64,000 nucleotides of DNA from Rotaria sordida (lineage: Eukaryota > Rotifera > Eurotatoria > Philodinida > Philodinidae). A program made the position numbers and the translations under genes. Shown in pieces: positions 40,901-52,330 of this stretch. Under the pieces are notes generated by a model. The model did not search any database and was not told where the DNA came from. It was given only the letters and a program-made list of their open reading frames with translations. Location of the stretch: positions 1-64,000 of the forward strand of contig CAJNOL010000228.1 of NCBI GenBank assembly GCA_905250125.1, in the 5' to 3' direction. The stretch's first letter is position 1, and each line of letters starts with the position of its first letter.

Positions 40901-43734
40901 TTTAGTTGAAATAGTAATCATTTTAATTTGATTGACATGTTTAATCAAATAGATGAAAAATACACGTATGTGTAACTTTCTTACTTTAGAAAAATCTTCT
41001 GTAAATATTGTTTTTTCTTTTTGTAATTATTTATCTGCAAACAAAGCTTATTTGTATTGATGTATCAATGGTTCTTTATCTATGTTAACAGCTACGAACG
41101 AAATATGAAAATCACAATCATTGTCTGTGAAAATATCTCTATCAAGTATACAAAGTTTTGAATTCAACTTGTGTTTTTCTTTTTGAAAGTTTTATAATAG
41201 AGTAAGTCGATCAATAATTGCTACTCTTATAATCATCAACTATATTTATAACTATCAATCATGATTATAACTTTCGATTTGTGAACTTTTTCGTTTATGA
41301 TAACTAATCAACGTCATTTTTTAATGTTACTCATGATTTTAAACTCTTAGTTGTTAAAAGTATTAGTCAAATTCATATCGCTTAATAAGGTACGTTTACA
41401 ATAGCTTGTCTCTTCAGAATGATGTAACAAATATTTCTCTCTGTTTTTGACTTATGCGAAGACCATGGATGCATTTTTTTTTGTTCTTTTAATCCCGTTG
41501 CTCGCTTTGCTTTCTTTATTCGTTCGTTTCTCTTCTTTGCTCATTGATAAATCAACTAGAAAAAGCAGAATATAATATCCGTAGTTATGTATGTATAGAA
41601 TTGAATAGATAATAATCTCATATAATGATTTCGTGTTTGACATAAAACATATTTAATTATAATTCACTATGAAAATGATCTAAATTTCATTACAACCTAT
41701 ATTGAAAGTGATTGCTATCTAAAAAGTATAAAAATTAGATGAGAATAATTTCAATTCTTACACATATTCTTCTCAATTGCTCATAATTTCAAGATTATCA
41801 TTTATCGTACAACGAAAAATCAAACAAATCAAAATGAATACTCTTTCAACTTAACCTAATCTATTCAAAATTAAATATTATATCAAAATCAACTCATTAC
41901 TGGCTATAACTATGGTTGAATAGTTACAATCTTGGTTGATAATAACAATCCATTTTAATTTTTGAGTGTTTTTCTCAACTATAAACTTTTTCGAAAATAG
42001 TTGTAATTTTCACACTGAAAAAAAAAGCGTGACCCAATTAATAAATGATTATCATCAGATATCTGCGAGACAGTCAAAAAAGTCACCCCACCACTTCCTT
42101 GTTCAATTCTGTTAAAAATCCATTTCGAAAGACCATTTTTTCCCCAAATTTTTCAATCAATTTTCACAAACGACGATCTTTGGTATATACATCCTGTGTA
42201 AATAGAATCATGCCTAAACTATATATATATATATATATATATAAATCAAGCAAATTTTATTTTATCACAAGCATTTCATAATTATAGTATACATACAAAT
42301 AATAACGGTCTAGACGAGAATTCCATATATACATATTCTATAATGTGTATATTGTTGAAAGATCATTTTGCCAATAGTAATGCGTAGAAAAAACATTTAT
42401 AAGGAAATTAGGATATGTCTTTAGGGTCTGGTTGTATTCAAAAACAAATGACAGTATTGTCTGGAGACGAGGAAATTGCAAAATCTTGCGGTGCATTGCT
42501 CCACCCCGCCCCAAGATGGAGTGGGGGGTGGAGCGATTTTCGGATCTCTTGTCATGATCATAACGTTTTTCATTATAAATCGTATTATCAATAGAAAGAA
42601 TTTGCATAAAAGAAAAAAAAATATTAATTTAACAAATGATAAAAATAATTCAAATTTTATATACAATAATATTATTTAGTTTTGCTGAATGTTTTTTTCC
42701 TACGTATAATATTATTAGGGGGGAAAAACAAAGAAAATATACAAACAAAAAAAAAAAATTATGAATTATTTATTAGTAATAAATATTCTCCTTGATGAAA
42801 TACTAATTCTATGTAAGATTATTTATCAGTGTTTCGTATTATTTTTCTTTTTTTCATTGTTTTATGAATGATCTATAAAAAATATTTATATAAAATATTT
42901 TGTCTTATATTAATGATTGAAACTTTGAAAAATTATATATTTAATCATTTTCTTTTCTATTTTTTTGTTATTATTTAATTATCCAAAATCTAATAAAAGT
43001 ATTCAACAAAGCACGATCTTATTGATCTAATTATACGTTTATACATGTACTGTTGTAATAAATCTATCACAATTATCAACGTTGAAGTAAAATGTCATTT
43101 GACATATGGAACCTTCTCTAACAAAGACAAATGGGAATATGTCATAAGTGATTTTCTTCTCTGTGAAATACTTGTTTATTATGTTTTTTCAACCATTTTA
43201 TGATATACGGCGATAAGTCAAAATAATATACACATAATATATTATTTATTTTCGAATAGTAATTTTCTTTTGATCATCAGTATGATACTTTCGAACGAGA
43301 CTAAAATTCATTTCTCGATTCAATTTTACAATTCGTCGATCAGTCGAAGAAAATAAAGAATCGAACGCATATAAGTACTATTCGGAATTTGACACACACA
43401 GACACACATTTCCATTCTACTTTTGATTGTATGAGAACTGACAACGAGAGAGAAATAGAAAAGAATAGAATAACAGCGACGTCATCAGCGTTTCCGCATG
43501 CCGGCTAGATAATTTATTCCGAGAGATAGATCGGAGATTCTCGAGAAAAGCAAAAAAAAAAAGATTGTCTCTATTCTTATGCATTAGAGCATAGAGTTGC
43601 CACGATAATAGACCATCACATCTTTTGTTTCCGAGATACGTGTGTGTGTGTGTGTATTTTTTTTTATTATAAAACAAAGGTCAAATGGTAAATCCATTGA
43701 TTAATAATTGAACTTAAATGATAATTTAATTTAG
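37905..43734. other. Long intergenic region
   Basis: 5.8 kb without a supportable gene. It holds T-rich tracts (38.1-38.5 kb), a (TA)n run near 42219-42242, a GC-rich hairpin at 42498-42534, a (GT)n run near 43637-43654 and diverged copies of a TATAACTATCAATCA-like string near 40840, 41250 and 41905. Open frames are short and AT-driven. Confidence 0.45.
42498..42534. repeat. GC-rich hairpin
   Basis: GCTCCACCCC (42498-42507) pairs with GGGGTGGAGC (42525-42534) around CGCCCC...GGAGTGG, in a region otherwise about 75% A+T. Both arms contain runs of C or G. It may be a remnant of a transposon tip or a structured RNA element; no target duplication was seen. Confidence 0.6.
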
Positions 43735-44411
43735 ATGACACAATCAAATGAATTTTGGAATGAAAAAATGAAACATCTCTTTCATCTTTATGGTATTTAA
43801 TATAAAATTATTTTTAAATAAAAACAAATATATATTTATTTAGATATTGATAATGATGGTTCAATAACTCCACGTGATTTTGAAATACTTGCTAGTAAAC
43901 TTTCAACACTTGTTGGACAAGATGATATAAAACGACGTGAAGATTATGCAAATGCACGTAAAACTCTTTGTCAAGAAATTATGAGAGCTGATGCTAATCA
44001 AGATGGAAAAGTAACATTAGGTAAATATTCAAAAACTACTTTTTTTTTTTAAATGAAATATTCTCGTGTTGTTTGTTTTCTGTTTTCAGAAGAATGGCTC
44101 GATTTTCATCAACATCTTGCAAAAGAATTACAAAAACCAGATACTGATCCAGAAATTTTAGAACAAATAGCTCAACGTATAAATACAACATTTCATATGC
44201 TTGATTTAAATCATGATGGTTATATAGCAAAAGATGAATGGGTTAAAACATGTCAATTTTTTGGTGTTGATAAAACAACAGCAGAAAAATCTTTTCAACA
44301 ATTAAGTAAAGATGATAAACTTGAAGAAGATAAAGCAAAACATCTGTTTTTTGAATATCTTAAATCCAATGATCCTAATCATATATCTAATTGTTGTTTA
44401 TGTTTTCTTTA

Positions 44412-44412
<1 letters not shown>
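43735..44412 (+). CDS. EF-hand calcium-binding protein (SCP/calexcitin type)
   Basis: Exons 43735-43792, 43844-44020 and 44090-44412 join to 185 residues. Three canonical EF-hand loops are present: DIDNDGSITPRD, DANQDGKVTLEE and DLNHDGYIAKDE. The fourth position (LSKDDKLEEDKAKHLF) is degenerate. The spacing (two N-terminal loops, a helical linker WLDFHQHLAKELQ, two C-terminal loops) and length fit invertebrate sarcoplasmic calcium-binding proteins and calexcitins, which buffer or sense Ca2+ in muscle and neurons. The tail SNCCLCFL has three Cys near the end, a possible palmitoylation site unusual for this family. A TTTAG acceptor directly precedes the ATG. It converges with the MPDU1 gene, with 92 bp between stops. 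Confidence 0.88.

Positions 44413-44446
<34 letters not shown>
44413..44446. repeat. (ATT)n microsatellite
   Basis: About eleven ATT units immediately after the EF-hand stop codon, in its 3' UTR. Confidence 0.85.
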
Positions 44447-44504
44447 AATAATATTAGAACTTTATATGATCCAATATATATCAATGTTGTTTGTGTATTT
44501 GTAA

Positions 44505-45284
44505 TTATGTTGTCTTTTTCTTTTTCTTATCCTTGGATTTTCGTATTGGTCCATATTTGTAGACCGTACATGCAATAACAATTGAAGTATTAAGTATTAA
44601 ACTAACAAATAAATTTAAAACCATACTCTTATCATGTGTTTCAATAAGATTTGTCAGTATACGAGCTAAAAATAATATTCAATTAGGTTATTCAAAAAAA
44701 AAAACAACAACAAGATCGAAAATGAATAATATACCAAAATTATTGTACGAAGCTATTATCCAAACAGATCGATTAACTTGACCAGCATTTTTATTAATTA
44801 GAATAGTTTGAAGTTGAGCTATTTTTGATGTAGCACTAATTGGAATCACAAATATCTATCGAATAGATAACGATGAATTTAGCGATTATTACAAATAGAA
44901 CTTTTTACCGTGCACATACGCATCCATGATGTTGGTACAAGACCCATGAGACTCATTAAAAGATAGAGACAAAATCTATTCAAATTTTATTAATATATAT
45001 ATATAGTCTGATGTTAGATCCTTACATAGCTATTCCATATAATGGAGTCGATCGATCATTCAATTTATCTTTTTCTTTTGAATCTGTTGTTGCATATTTT
45101 GATAATGCCCATAAAAGAAGTAAATCTATGATATTTAACAAAAATCAGAAAATAAAAACTTATTTGAATTCTTTCTCAACCTTGTATAAAAAGAAATATA
45201 TATTCAAAAAATGTTAATAATGGATAATTTCGCCAAAGATTATAAGTTAATATCAATGTATAACTAAATTTTTAAATCATAAAC

Positions 45285-45315
<31 letters not shown>

Positions 45316-45465
45316 GATATTATCTTACGCTGTTTCTTCAAGTAATACAGATGATATTGATATACTTTCAACATTTTTTGTTTTATAAATTTGATAAATT
45401 TGTGGAACTTTCTGTATTAAACATAGAATATTAACCGATAGACTAATTAATTGTAACAAGACCAT
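44505..45465 (-). CDS. MPDU1: Mannose-P-dolichol utilization defect 1 homologue (PQ-loop)
   Basis: An ER membrane protein needed for use of dolichol-P-mannose and dolichol-P-glucose in glycosylation. Exons 45465-45329, 45263-45181, 45125-45026, 44975-44909, 44855-44735 and 44665-44505 join in phase to 222 residues. The first PQ loop reads KVPQIYQIYKTKNVESISIS. Next come SVLLEETAY..NYPLLTFFEYIFLFIQ (vertebrates: SVMLEL and NNFPFSSWGEALFLLIQ) and ATSKIAQLQTILINKNAGQ. FARILTNLIETHD matches the vertebrate LARIFTSIQETGD. The C-terminus KKKKKTT supplies a KKxx ER-retrieval signal. Human MPDU1 is 247 residues, and the N-terminus here is shorter by about 30, so an upstream exon may be missing. Confidence 0.85.
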
Positions 45466-48407
45466 TTTCTTCTTTTTTTTTTGTGGTTTAAAAAAATAAA
45501 ATGAAATTATTGAAAGTTAATATTATTCTATGGATATCTTTTTCTTTTTTTTTTTTTTGATCAGATTTTTTATCTTGAGAAAATTTCCATCTGGAAATAA
45601 GAGCAAATCTATTCTTTTTATCCTTCTATGATGAGTTGTCTTTTAATAAGTAATTCATTGATGATTAACGATGATTTATGTAAATCTTTTTTCATTCTAT
45701 TTTTGTTCTCATACTATTACTTTAAATTGTCTAGTAAATCTATTGTGAATTGAATGACGACATTACTTGTTAATGAGTCTTTTCTTATTTCTTTAGTGAT
45801 CTACATTTTCTTTTTTTTTTATCAAGGTCATTTGTTGTCTATTATTTTTTAAAGTATTAATTCTAAAACATGACACTCTATTCATTAAATATAAATACAT
45901 ATGGATGTGTAATATTAATGAAATATTCTTTATATAGATCATAATTCGAATGAATATGAATTATGAATTTATAGACATAGATTTATTTAGTATAGAAAAT
46001 AGAATTATTCATTTTAGGAATTTTATAATATCTTGCTAATATTTAAAATTTAGTGTTTGTTTATTATTATTTTTTATTTTAGATTAGAAAAAAATCATTT
46101 GAAAACAAAAAAAAAAAATAATGTTCCATCTGTTTTGCCAAGGTCAAATAAACTTGTCTTGTTATTTAAAACTCTGATGTTTTTTTTTCTCAAGCTTTCA
46201 TTCTTTTTGCACTTAGATATTGAATTAACTGTTGTTCGAGAAGATGAAGTCTGTCAAGAACAGAAAATCGACATGATTGATTTATAATTATCACTTAGAA
46301 ACAATGATAAGCTTTAGTTTCTCGGTGATCGTTCGTTGTCGGCTAAACAAAAATATATAACTTAATGAAAATATAATTGTTTTTTTCTATGTGATTATAT
46401 AAAAATTTAGATATATATTATATTTTTCTTTTTAAAATAATTGTTATCTATTTATAATATATTATTGAAGCAAAGCTATAAGATCAACTAGAGTAATGAA
46501 GCATAAAAATACAAAGATTCCCATGGGAAATCTCTATTGATAATATCAATAAATCAAAATCAATAAATTTAGTGGAATATCGAAAATAAAATCGTCAATG
46601 ACATGTCTGCCTTCAGTATCAAAGAAAAAAAAAGTTATTGATCAATATATTCGTTCTAATAATCAGATATTGCTTAAAGGCATCAATGAAAAACATGTAG
46701 ACAATCTACAGAGATATGACATTCTTCAATTATCTATTCCTTTTACTTTAATGAAATTTAGCAAAAACTAGTATTTATAATATGATCACAACTCTATTAA
46801 GTATACTAGTGATATTGATAAGTTCCTTACCAATGATAATACATCTCAAATAATGAATCGATCAGCTAAATTCCCCCTCAAACATCGATTTTGAGTGAAA
46901 TGCATTCAAATTATATGAAATCTTCAGCCCTATATGATCACGTTTTTTTGAGATATTCAATAGGCAAGGGTCAAAATATAGTTCATTTAGTAACCATAAA
47001 TTCTCTACGGATCCTCATTCTATAGATTTAATTTTTTATATTTGAAAGGGCATGTCAGATGGTAGAGCCTGACAGGGCTTCTTTTTTATTAATATTTACT
47101 TTTAATGCGCAGAAAAAGGATATGACAAGTTTAATACCTCAAAAAATGGTTATCTATTTATAGAAGTGTTTTTTTATATATATAATAATTAAAAAAAAGC
47201 TTAACGTACTCTTTCAAAGTAAAAGAAAAGCAATTAGCTACAATAAAGTTTCTTCGAAAATTCTTGAGTGTGCAATCAACAAAGTACAAACAGAGAAAAG
47301 GTGAAAAAGATTTCTCAGTTTTTCTATATACAATCTATTTTTCAAGCAAATGATGATAGAAATCATCAAGAATTTTGACAAACAAGAAAAATGTCGAATA
47401 AAAAATCATATCGTTTATGAAAGATCAAACCTCGAGCTATCATCTCAATTTCAATAATTCGGACGAAAATTGATTTATTTTTGAGGGAGTAGAGACAGGC
47501 AGCTTAACAGCATGAATGTAAATCAAGCAGAAAATAATTATTTATTCGGTAAAACATAAAGTGAAAAGTAGAAAATTAAAAAAAATATCAATAAACTTGA
47601 GTGGTTTTTAATGAGAGAGTAATGTTTTTTTGTTATTTCTTCTACAGATGAATGAGTAAAATTTTAATTTATGATACAATATAATATTCGTTGTAGTTTA
47701 TCATATGAGAGATGAAATAGTTCAATTTGATGTGTATAGAAAGAAATATCTGCAAAGTAAGGTATACAAAGTTTCTTTTTTTTTGCAAACAACTGTATCT
47801 TAGCTATTAATGATTTTATTGACTAATACAGTTCGAAGAACTTTTTATTTATTAAAACTTAATTATCAATTGAAAGGCTTTCAATAAGTCAAATAAAAAA
47901 AAGTATACATGTATGAATTTTTCAAATAGATTTATCAAAAAACAAAACAAAAGAAATTTACTAATAATTTCAATACAATAGCAATTTTTAATTGAATAAA
48001 TGGTTGTATTCAAATATTGGACAAAATGAATTTGCAAAAACAGAAAATATTGAAAATAATTTTACATTTATACAATTTTATTGCTTAAAGGGATCATTTA
48101 TCTTTCTCAATCGGAGATTTTTTAGATATTTCATTTTTTTTTCCTGCTCTATAAACGTTTTGAAGTAGTCTCTATCTACCGGATATATTCCAAGAATGAA
48201 TATATAGCGATCAGAAACAAAAAAGTGAAATAAATAGAACATTTTCACTGTTTTTGAAAAATAATTTTTGTTTTGGCCAAACGAAAGCTAACAATCGTTC
48301 TCGTTTCTCAATCACAGTACATTCGGTCGAGCGAAAACTTTGTTCTATTGATAGTAGAAATTATTTAGGGTGCCTAGTTTTGTTTTTGTTACAAAATGTG
48401 ATGTACC

Positions 48408-48507
48408 NNNNNNNNNNNNNNNNNNNNNNNNNNNNNNNNNNNNNNNNNNNNNNNNNNNNNNNNNNNNNNNNNNNNNNNNNNNNNNNNNNNNNNNNNNNNN
48501 NNNNNNN
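48408..48507. other. Assembly gap, 100 N
   Basis: Exactly 100 unknown bases. Unlike the first gap, the visible flanks do not form an obvious inverted repeat. Confidence 0.99.
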
Positions 48508-50145
48508 TATAGGTTGCTGCGACAGACTATAGAAATATTGTTTCATATGAATGATCGATCATGTTTCGTTGATATTTGATCTTTATTATGCATTAATTGT
48601 GCCAATACGAAATACTTCATGGTTTAGATTGATTATTGAATATCACATGAATATTCTATTCGCGTTACTATTTTGAAATTGTGTGAACGTATCCATTGTT
48701 CCTTTAAAGATTTGGTTAAGTTGAAAATGAAAATTTAGAATAATATTAGAATGATTTGAAAATAAACTTTATATAATGTTTTTATAATTGTTTTTTGGAT
48801 AGAATAAGTTTATGTATTACATCTGCAATTTATTATTTTTTTGCATCAACTGTAGACAAATTAATATGAAATAAAACTTTCATGAATATGAAATGAAACT
48901 ATAAAAACTTCACGGATACATCTTGAATAGTTAAAGAGATGTTCGCGTTTCTTTTTCCATCAAACTTTTGGAACATCTGGTATTTTTCAGGATGAATAAA
49001 TATTTCACTCAAGTTGTGCTTAGTCTCAAAACAAAAATAGATACATAAAAGAATTTATTTCATGTCCAAATATAGAATTCATTCTGTTCTATTCTGTCAT
49101 GTACTTAGGTAAAAGCAAAATATTTCAAGTGGTTATAGATAAGCTAACCTAAAGTCAACTATAAACTATATGTCATTCACAGCTCACACATTAAGTTCTT
49201 TGACTTGTTTTTTTTTTGTTCTGATGTCTTTTGTATTGAAACAATGTGTTAAAAATAACATTTAACACCAATATTTATTTGACAATCGGGAAAAAGATAT
49301 TACCTTGTTTTGACACAGCTATACACCTAGGAAGAGAAAGGTAAGAAGAAAAAATAAATTATATAAGTAAGCATTATGAGATCATGTTAACTAAACCAAT
49401 CCTTTATGAAAATAAGAATCCTATTTGAGAAATTTGTTTTTTTGTTCGTTCAATATCCTAAATTATCGGCTACAAATAATTATTGAACGGTTCTATTAAA
49501 ATAACATACATTAGCACAAACATAAAGAATAAGTATACCATCCATCAATTTTTTTTTCTCTTTCTCTTCATAGCTATTTTATGTCATGTAGCTTTGCTAT
49601 AATCTTCAAAAAGTTTGTTCAATCTAATTCAGGCGTTCAAAGGTTTGAAAGAACTTCGTGACATATTTTTCAAGAAAAAAAAAACAAACTTTCTAGATCA
49701 TCTGAGTACGGAGCAAAGTAAAAATACTGTGAGAAACACACCATCGTATTACACGCGCGATCAAGCTGATTACCATCTTTCATTATCATAATCATTGACC
49801 ATTACTAATGCAGTTGATAACACTATTTTTAAATATTAAGTTTCTATTTCATCCAATCTCTGACAGATTAACTACCTATATATATATTTTTAAATTTAAT
49901 AAATAGAAAACATTTGCTTATGGAATATTATTAATTTGTTTCATCTAGAAATTAACATACATGAAAAACTCTTTCAGACATGTTTCTGATAGTTAATCAT
50001 AAATCTTGGCATCATTTTTTTGTAAATAAACTATGATAATTTATTTTCGAAAATAATCTATTCTCAATCTGTACATAATCCATCCTGAAAAAATCTTAAT
50101 ATTAATTAAATAAATAGATTAAAAACAATAGATCACTTTTTTGAT

Positions 50146-50225
50146 CTTAAGAGAACGTCCATGAGAGCATCGAATGCCTCGTATATTGGAGCGATGCTCG
50201 ACCAGCTCATGGAAGTTCTCTTAAG
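50146..50225. ncRNA. Long near-perfect hairpin, pre-miRNA-like or foldback
   Basis: CTTAAGAGAACGTCCATGAG-AGCATCG on the left pairs with CGATGCTCGACCAGCTCATGGAAGTTCTCTTAAG, read here in two parts, CGATGCTCGACCAG and CTCATGGAAGTTCTCTTAAG. The stem is about 27 bp with one mismatch and a 6-nt bulge, and the loop about 19 nt. Size (about 80 nt) suits a miRNA precursor. It could instead be a solitary palindrome left by a transposon. The composition is richer in GC than its surroundings. Confidence 0.4.
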
Positions 50226-51469
50226 TGACTTGAAGTATGTCAGTTCCCAACTTATTTAAAAAAAAAACAGAACATTCATGTGTTGATGTGCAAATTTATA
50301 TATTATTATTTAAATTTCATGTAATCAAAAGCAAGTGAGCGTTTAATCATTTAAACATAGAATCAATAGATACAGTAGTAAACAAAAGTCTCTCCGCACT
50401 CCTTCTATTATGATAAAGATCTGAAAATTTGTGTGCACATACTGAACTAAGAATTTAGTTTAAAAGTACGAGATTGTCATGATTGCTTAAATACAATGAG
50501 AATTATGATGAAGAGAACCTATCTTTGCTTCAAGTTTTCAATCTGAAAAATATTACCTGTTATCAAGTAGATGACTGATTCATAAGATCAAGTAATTTAA
50601 TCGAAGATTGCTGTCTATGTATGCCTTTGAGTCCTCTATGCCAATAAGATGAGTTTTCCGATGACATTTTCGTGTAGTGAAAGGTATTCTCATGAAATGT
50701 TAACTGCAGGCACAAAGCTTAGGTGCAAGTTTGAGCTCGATTCACTGAACTATTACTGGGTTATAGTGTCCGAAGGTCAATTGATAGTGTTCTCTCACTT
50801 GAATGATCATTAAAAAATGGCTACAATTTTAGAAAGTGCTGATGAGCTTTGATGAAATTAACACGAAATCATGAAGAATCGATCAACCTACAAAGTTCTG
50901 CTTTTTAATAGTTATGAAGTTAAAAGTATAAATAGATATGATCCATTACCATCCATCATAATTCTGGTTCCATCTAAACAATCGTAATAAGCTCGAGTCT
51001 CCAACCTAAATTCTTAGTGGGGTATGTGTATACAAATTTTCCGATCTATAGCATATAGGATAGTCGAGGTACGAAGGATGAAAGACTAAGGGAAAATTAA
51101 ATAGACTTAATGCAACCAAAGGTTATTTGATAGGTTTGCGTCGAATCAAAAATAAATCCTTTCTAAGTTTAATTTAGCCTAAAGTTCAATTTTTGTCTTA
51201 TAAAAGACAAAATACGACTGATTAAAGTTCAACATAATCATATATATATATAAGTGAATTGCAACTTTTTGGTATTATTGATGAGAAAAAAATGAAAGTA
51301 AACCTAAACAACTTTTGAGTAGTGCTTTTTATTAAGCTCTATGCCTGTAGTATACAGCAAAAGTTTTCCAACACTTTACCGCATATTAGCTGGAATACGA
51401 CTTACTTCAACGTAAATGTACTATAAAAAAACGTTATTTTCATGAAAAATGTCATTTTAGAGTTCATCA

Positions 51470-52330
51470 TGTAATGTAAATACCTTGAAAACGGTAAGAG
51501 ATAGAAAGCTGAATTTTTTTACCGGTTATATAAGTCTGAGAAATATATCTACAGTAAAAATTTGAGCGAAAACAAACGAGTCTTTCACGAGTTATACACA
51601 AAGTCATTTTCAAAAAGCGTCACTCTACATTTTTCAGTATGATGTAAATTTCTTCTGAACGGTACAAGATCCAAGGCTAAAATTTTTGCCACTTGTAGAA
51701 CTTTTTGTTTTGTACCTCCTGTAAAAATTTGAGTGAAATCAAACGGGCCGTTGAGGAACTGTAAAGATGACAATTTTTAAATCGTCACTCTACAAAATGA
51801 GTATACAGACCCTTTTATCAGAAAGTCTTGCTATTTTTTTCCTCAAATAAATCTGCTAAGAGAAAACATTTTCTTATCAGTTTGGTAGTTGAAGAATCCT
51901 CTTTCTTTTAATATAGTCTGCGCGCTACCAGCTCTATCACAAGCTGAGCTAGAATCATGTTTTCGTCACTCTACATAAAAATGTACAAGTGTCTGTCAAA
52001 CAATATTAATGATGGACGAAACAAGAAACGAAAAATAAGATTAAAATCAGTTATATATTTGCATAGAGCGTCGGGCGCTCTACAAAATAGACTAAACATC
52101 TTCTTTTCCTCTTGCGTTTTTATAGCCAAAAATTTCATTTTCTTAGCACCTATCATGACCAAACTGACATTTTTTTGTAATAAATTTTTTATAACTCAGT
52201 GACAGTATGAGCTAGAGAGCTAAAATTTTGTACGGCAGTGGGGAGCCTCAAGGGGTATAACATATTAAAAAATTGTTTAAATCGGTTGAGACAAACAGAA
52301 GTTATTAGCGAAATACAGCTGAATCATCAA
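51470..52330. repeat. Diverged tandem repeat, about 168 bp period
   Basis: Two units starting near 51475 and 51643 share the order TGTAAAT, ACGGTA-AGAT, AAGCT/GGCTAAAATTTTT, GTAAAAATTTGAG[CT]GAAA, CAAACGAG/CAAACGGG and CGTCACTCTAC. CGTCACTCTAC occurs again near 51965. A weaker third unit (GAGCTAAAATTTTG ... AAATCGGTTGAGACAAACAG) lies at about 52170-52320. Non-coding; origin unknown. Confidence 0.6.

Noticed and set aside
43637-43654. GT-rich run as a possible internal telomere repeat
   Set aside because: It is a plain (GT)n microsatellite without the TGTGGG-type pattern expected of bdelloid telomeres.
46082-46287. Two exon-like segments (about 46082-46141 and 46222-46287)
   Set aside because: Acceptor-like sites and a short conserved-looking end are present, but no start exon or family match was found. 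It is kept only as a remark in the intergenic entry.
48254-48579. Frames crossing the second N gap
   Set aside because: They exist only because unknown bases carry no stops.
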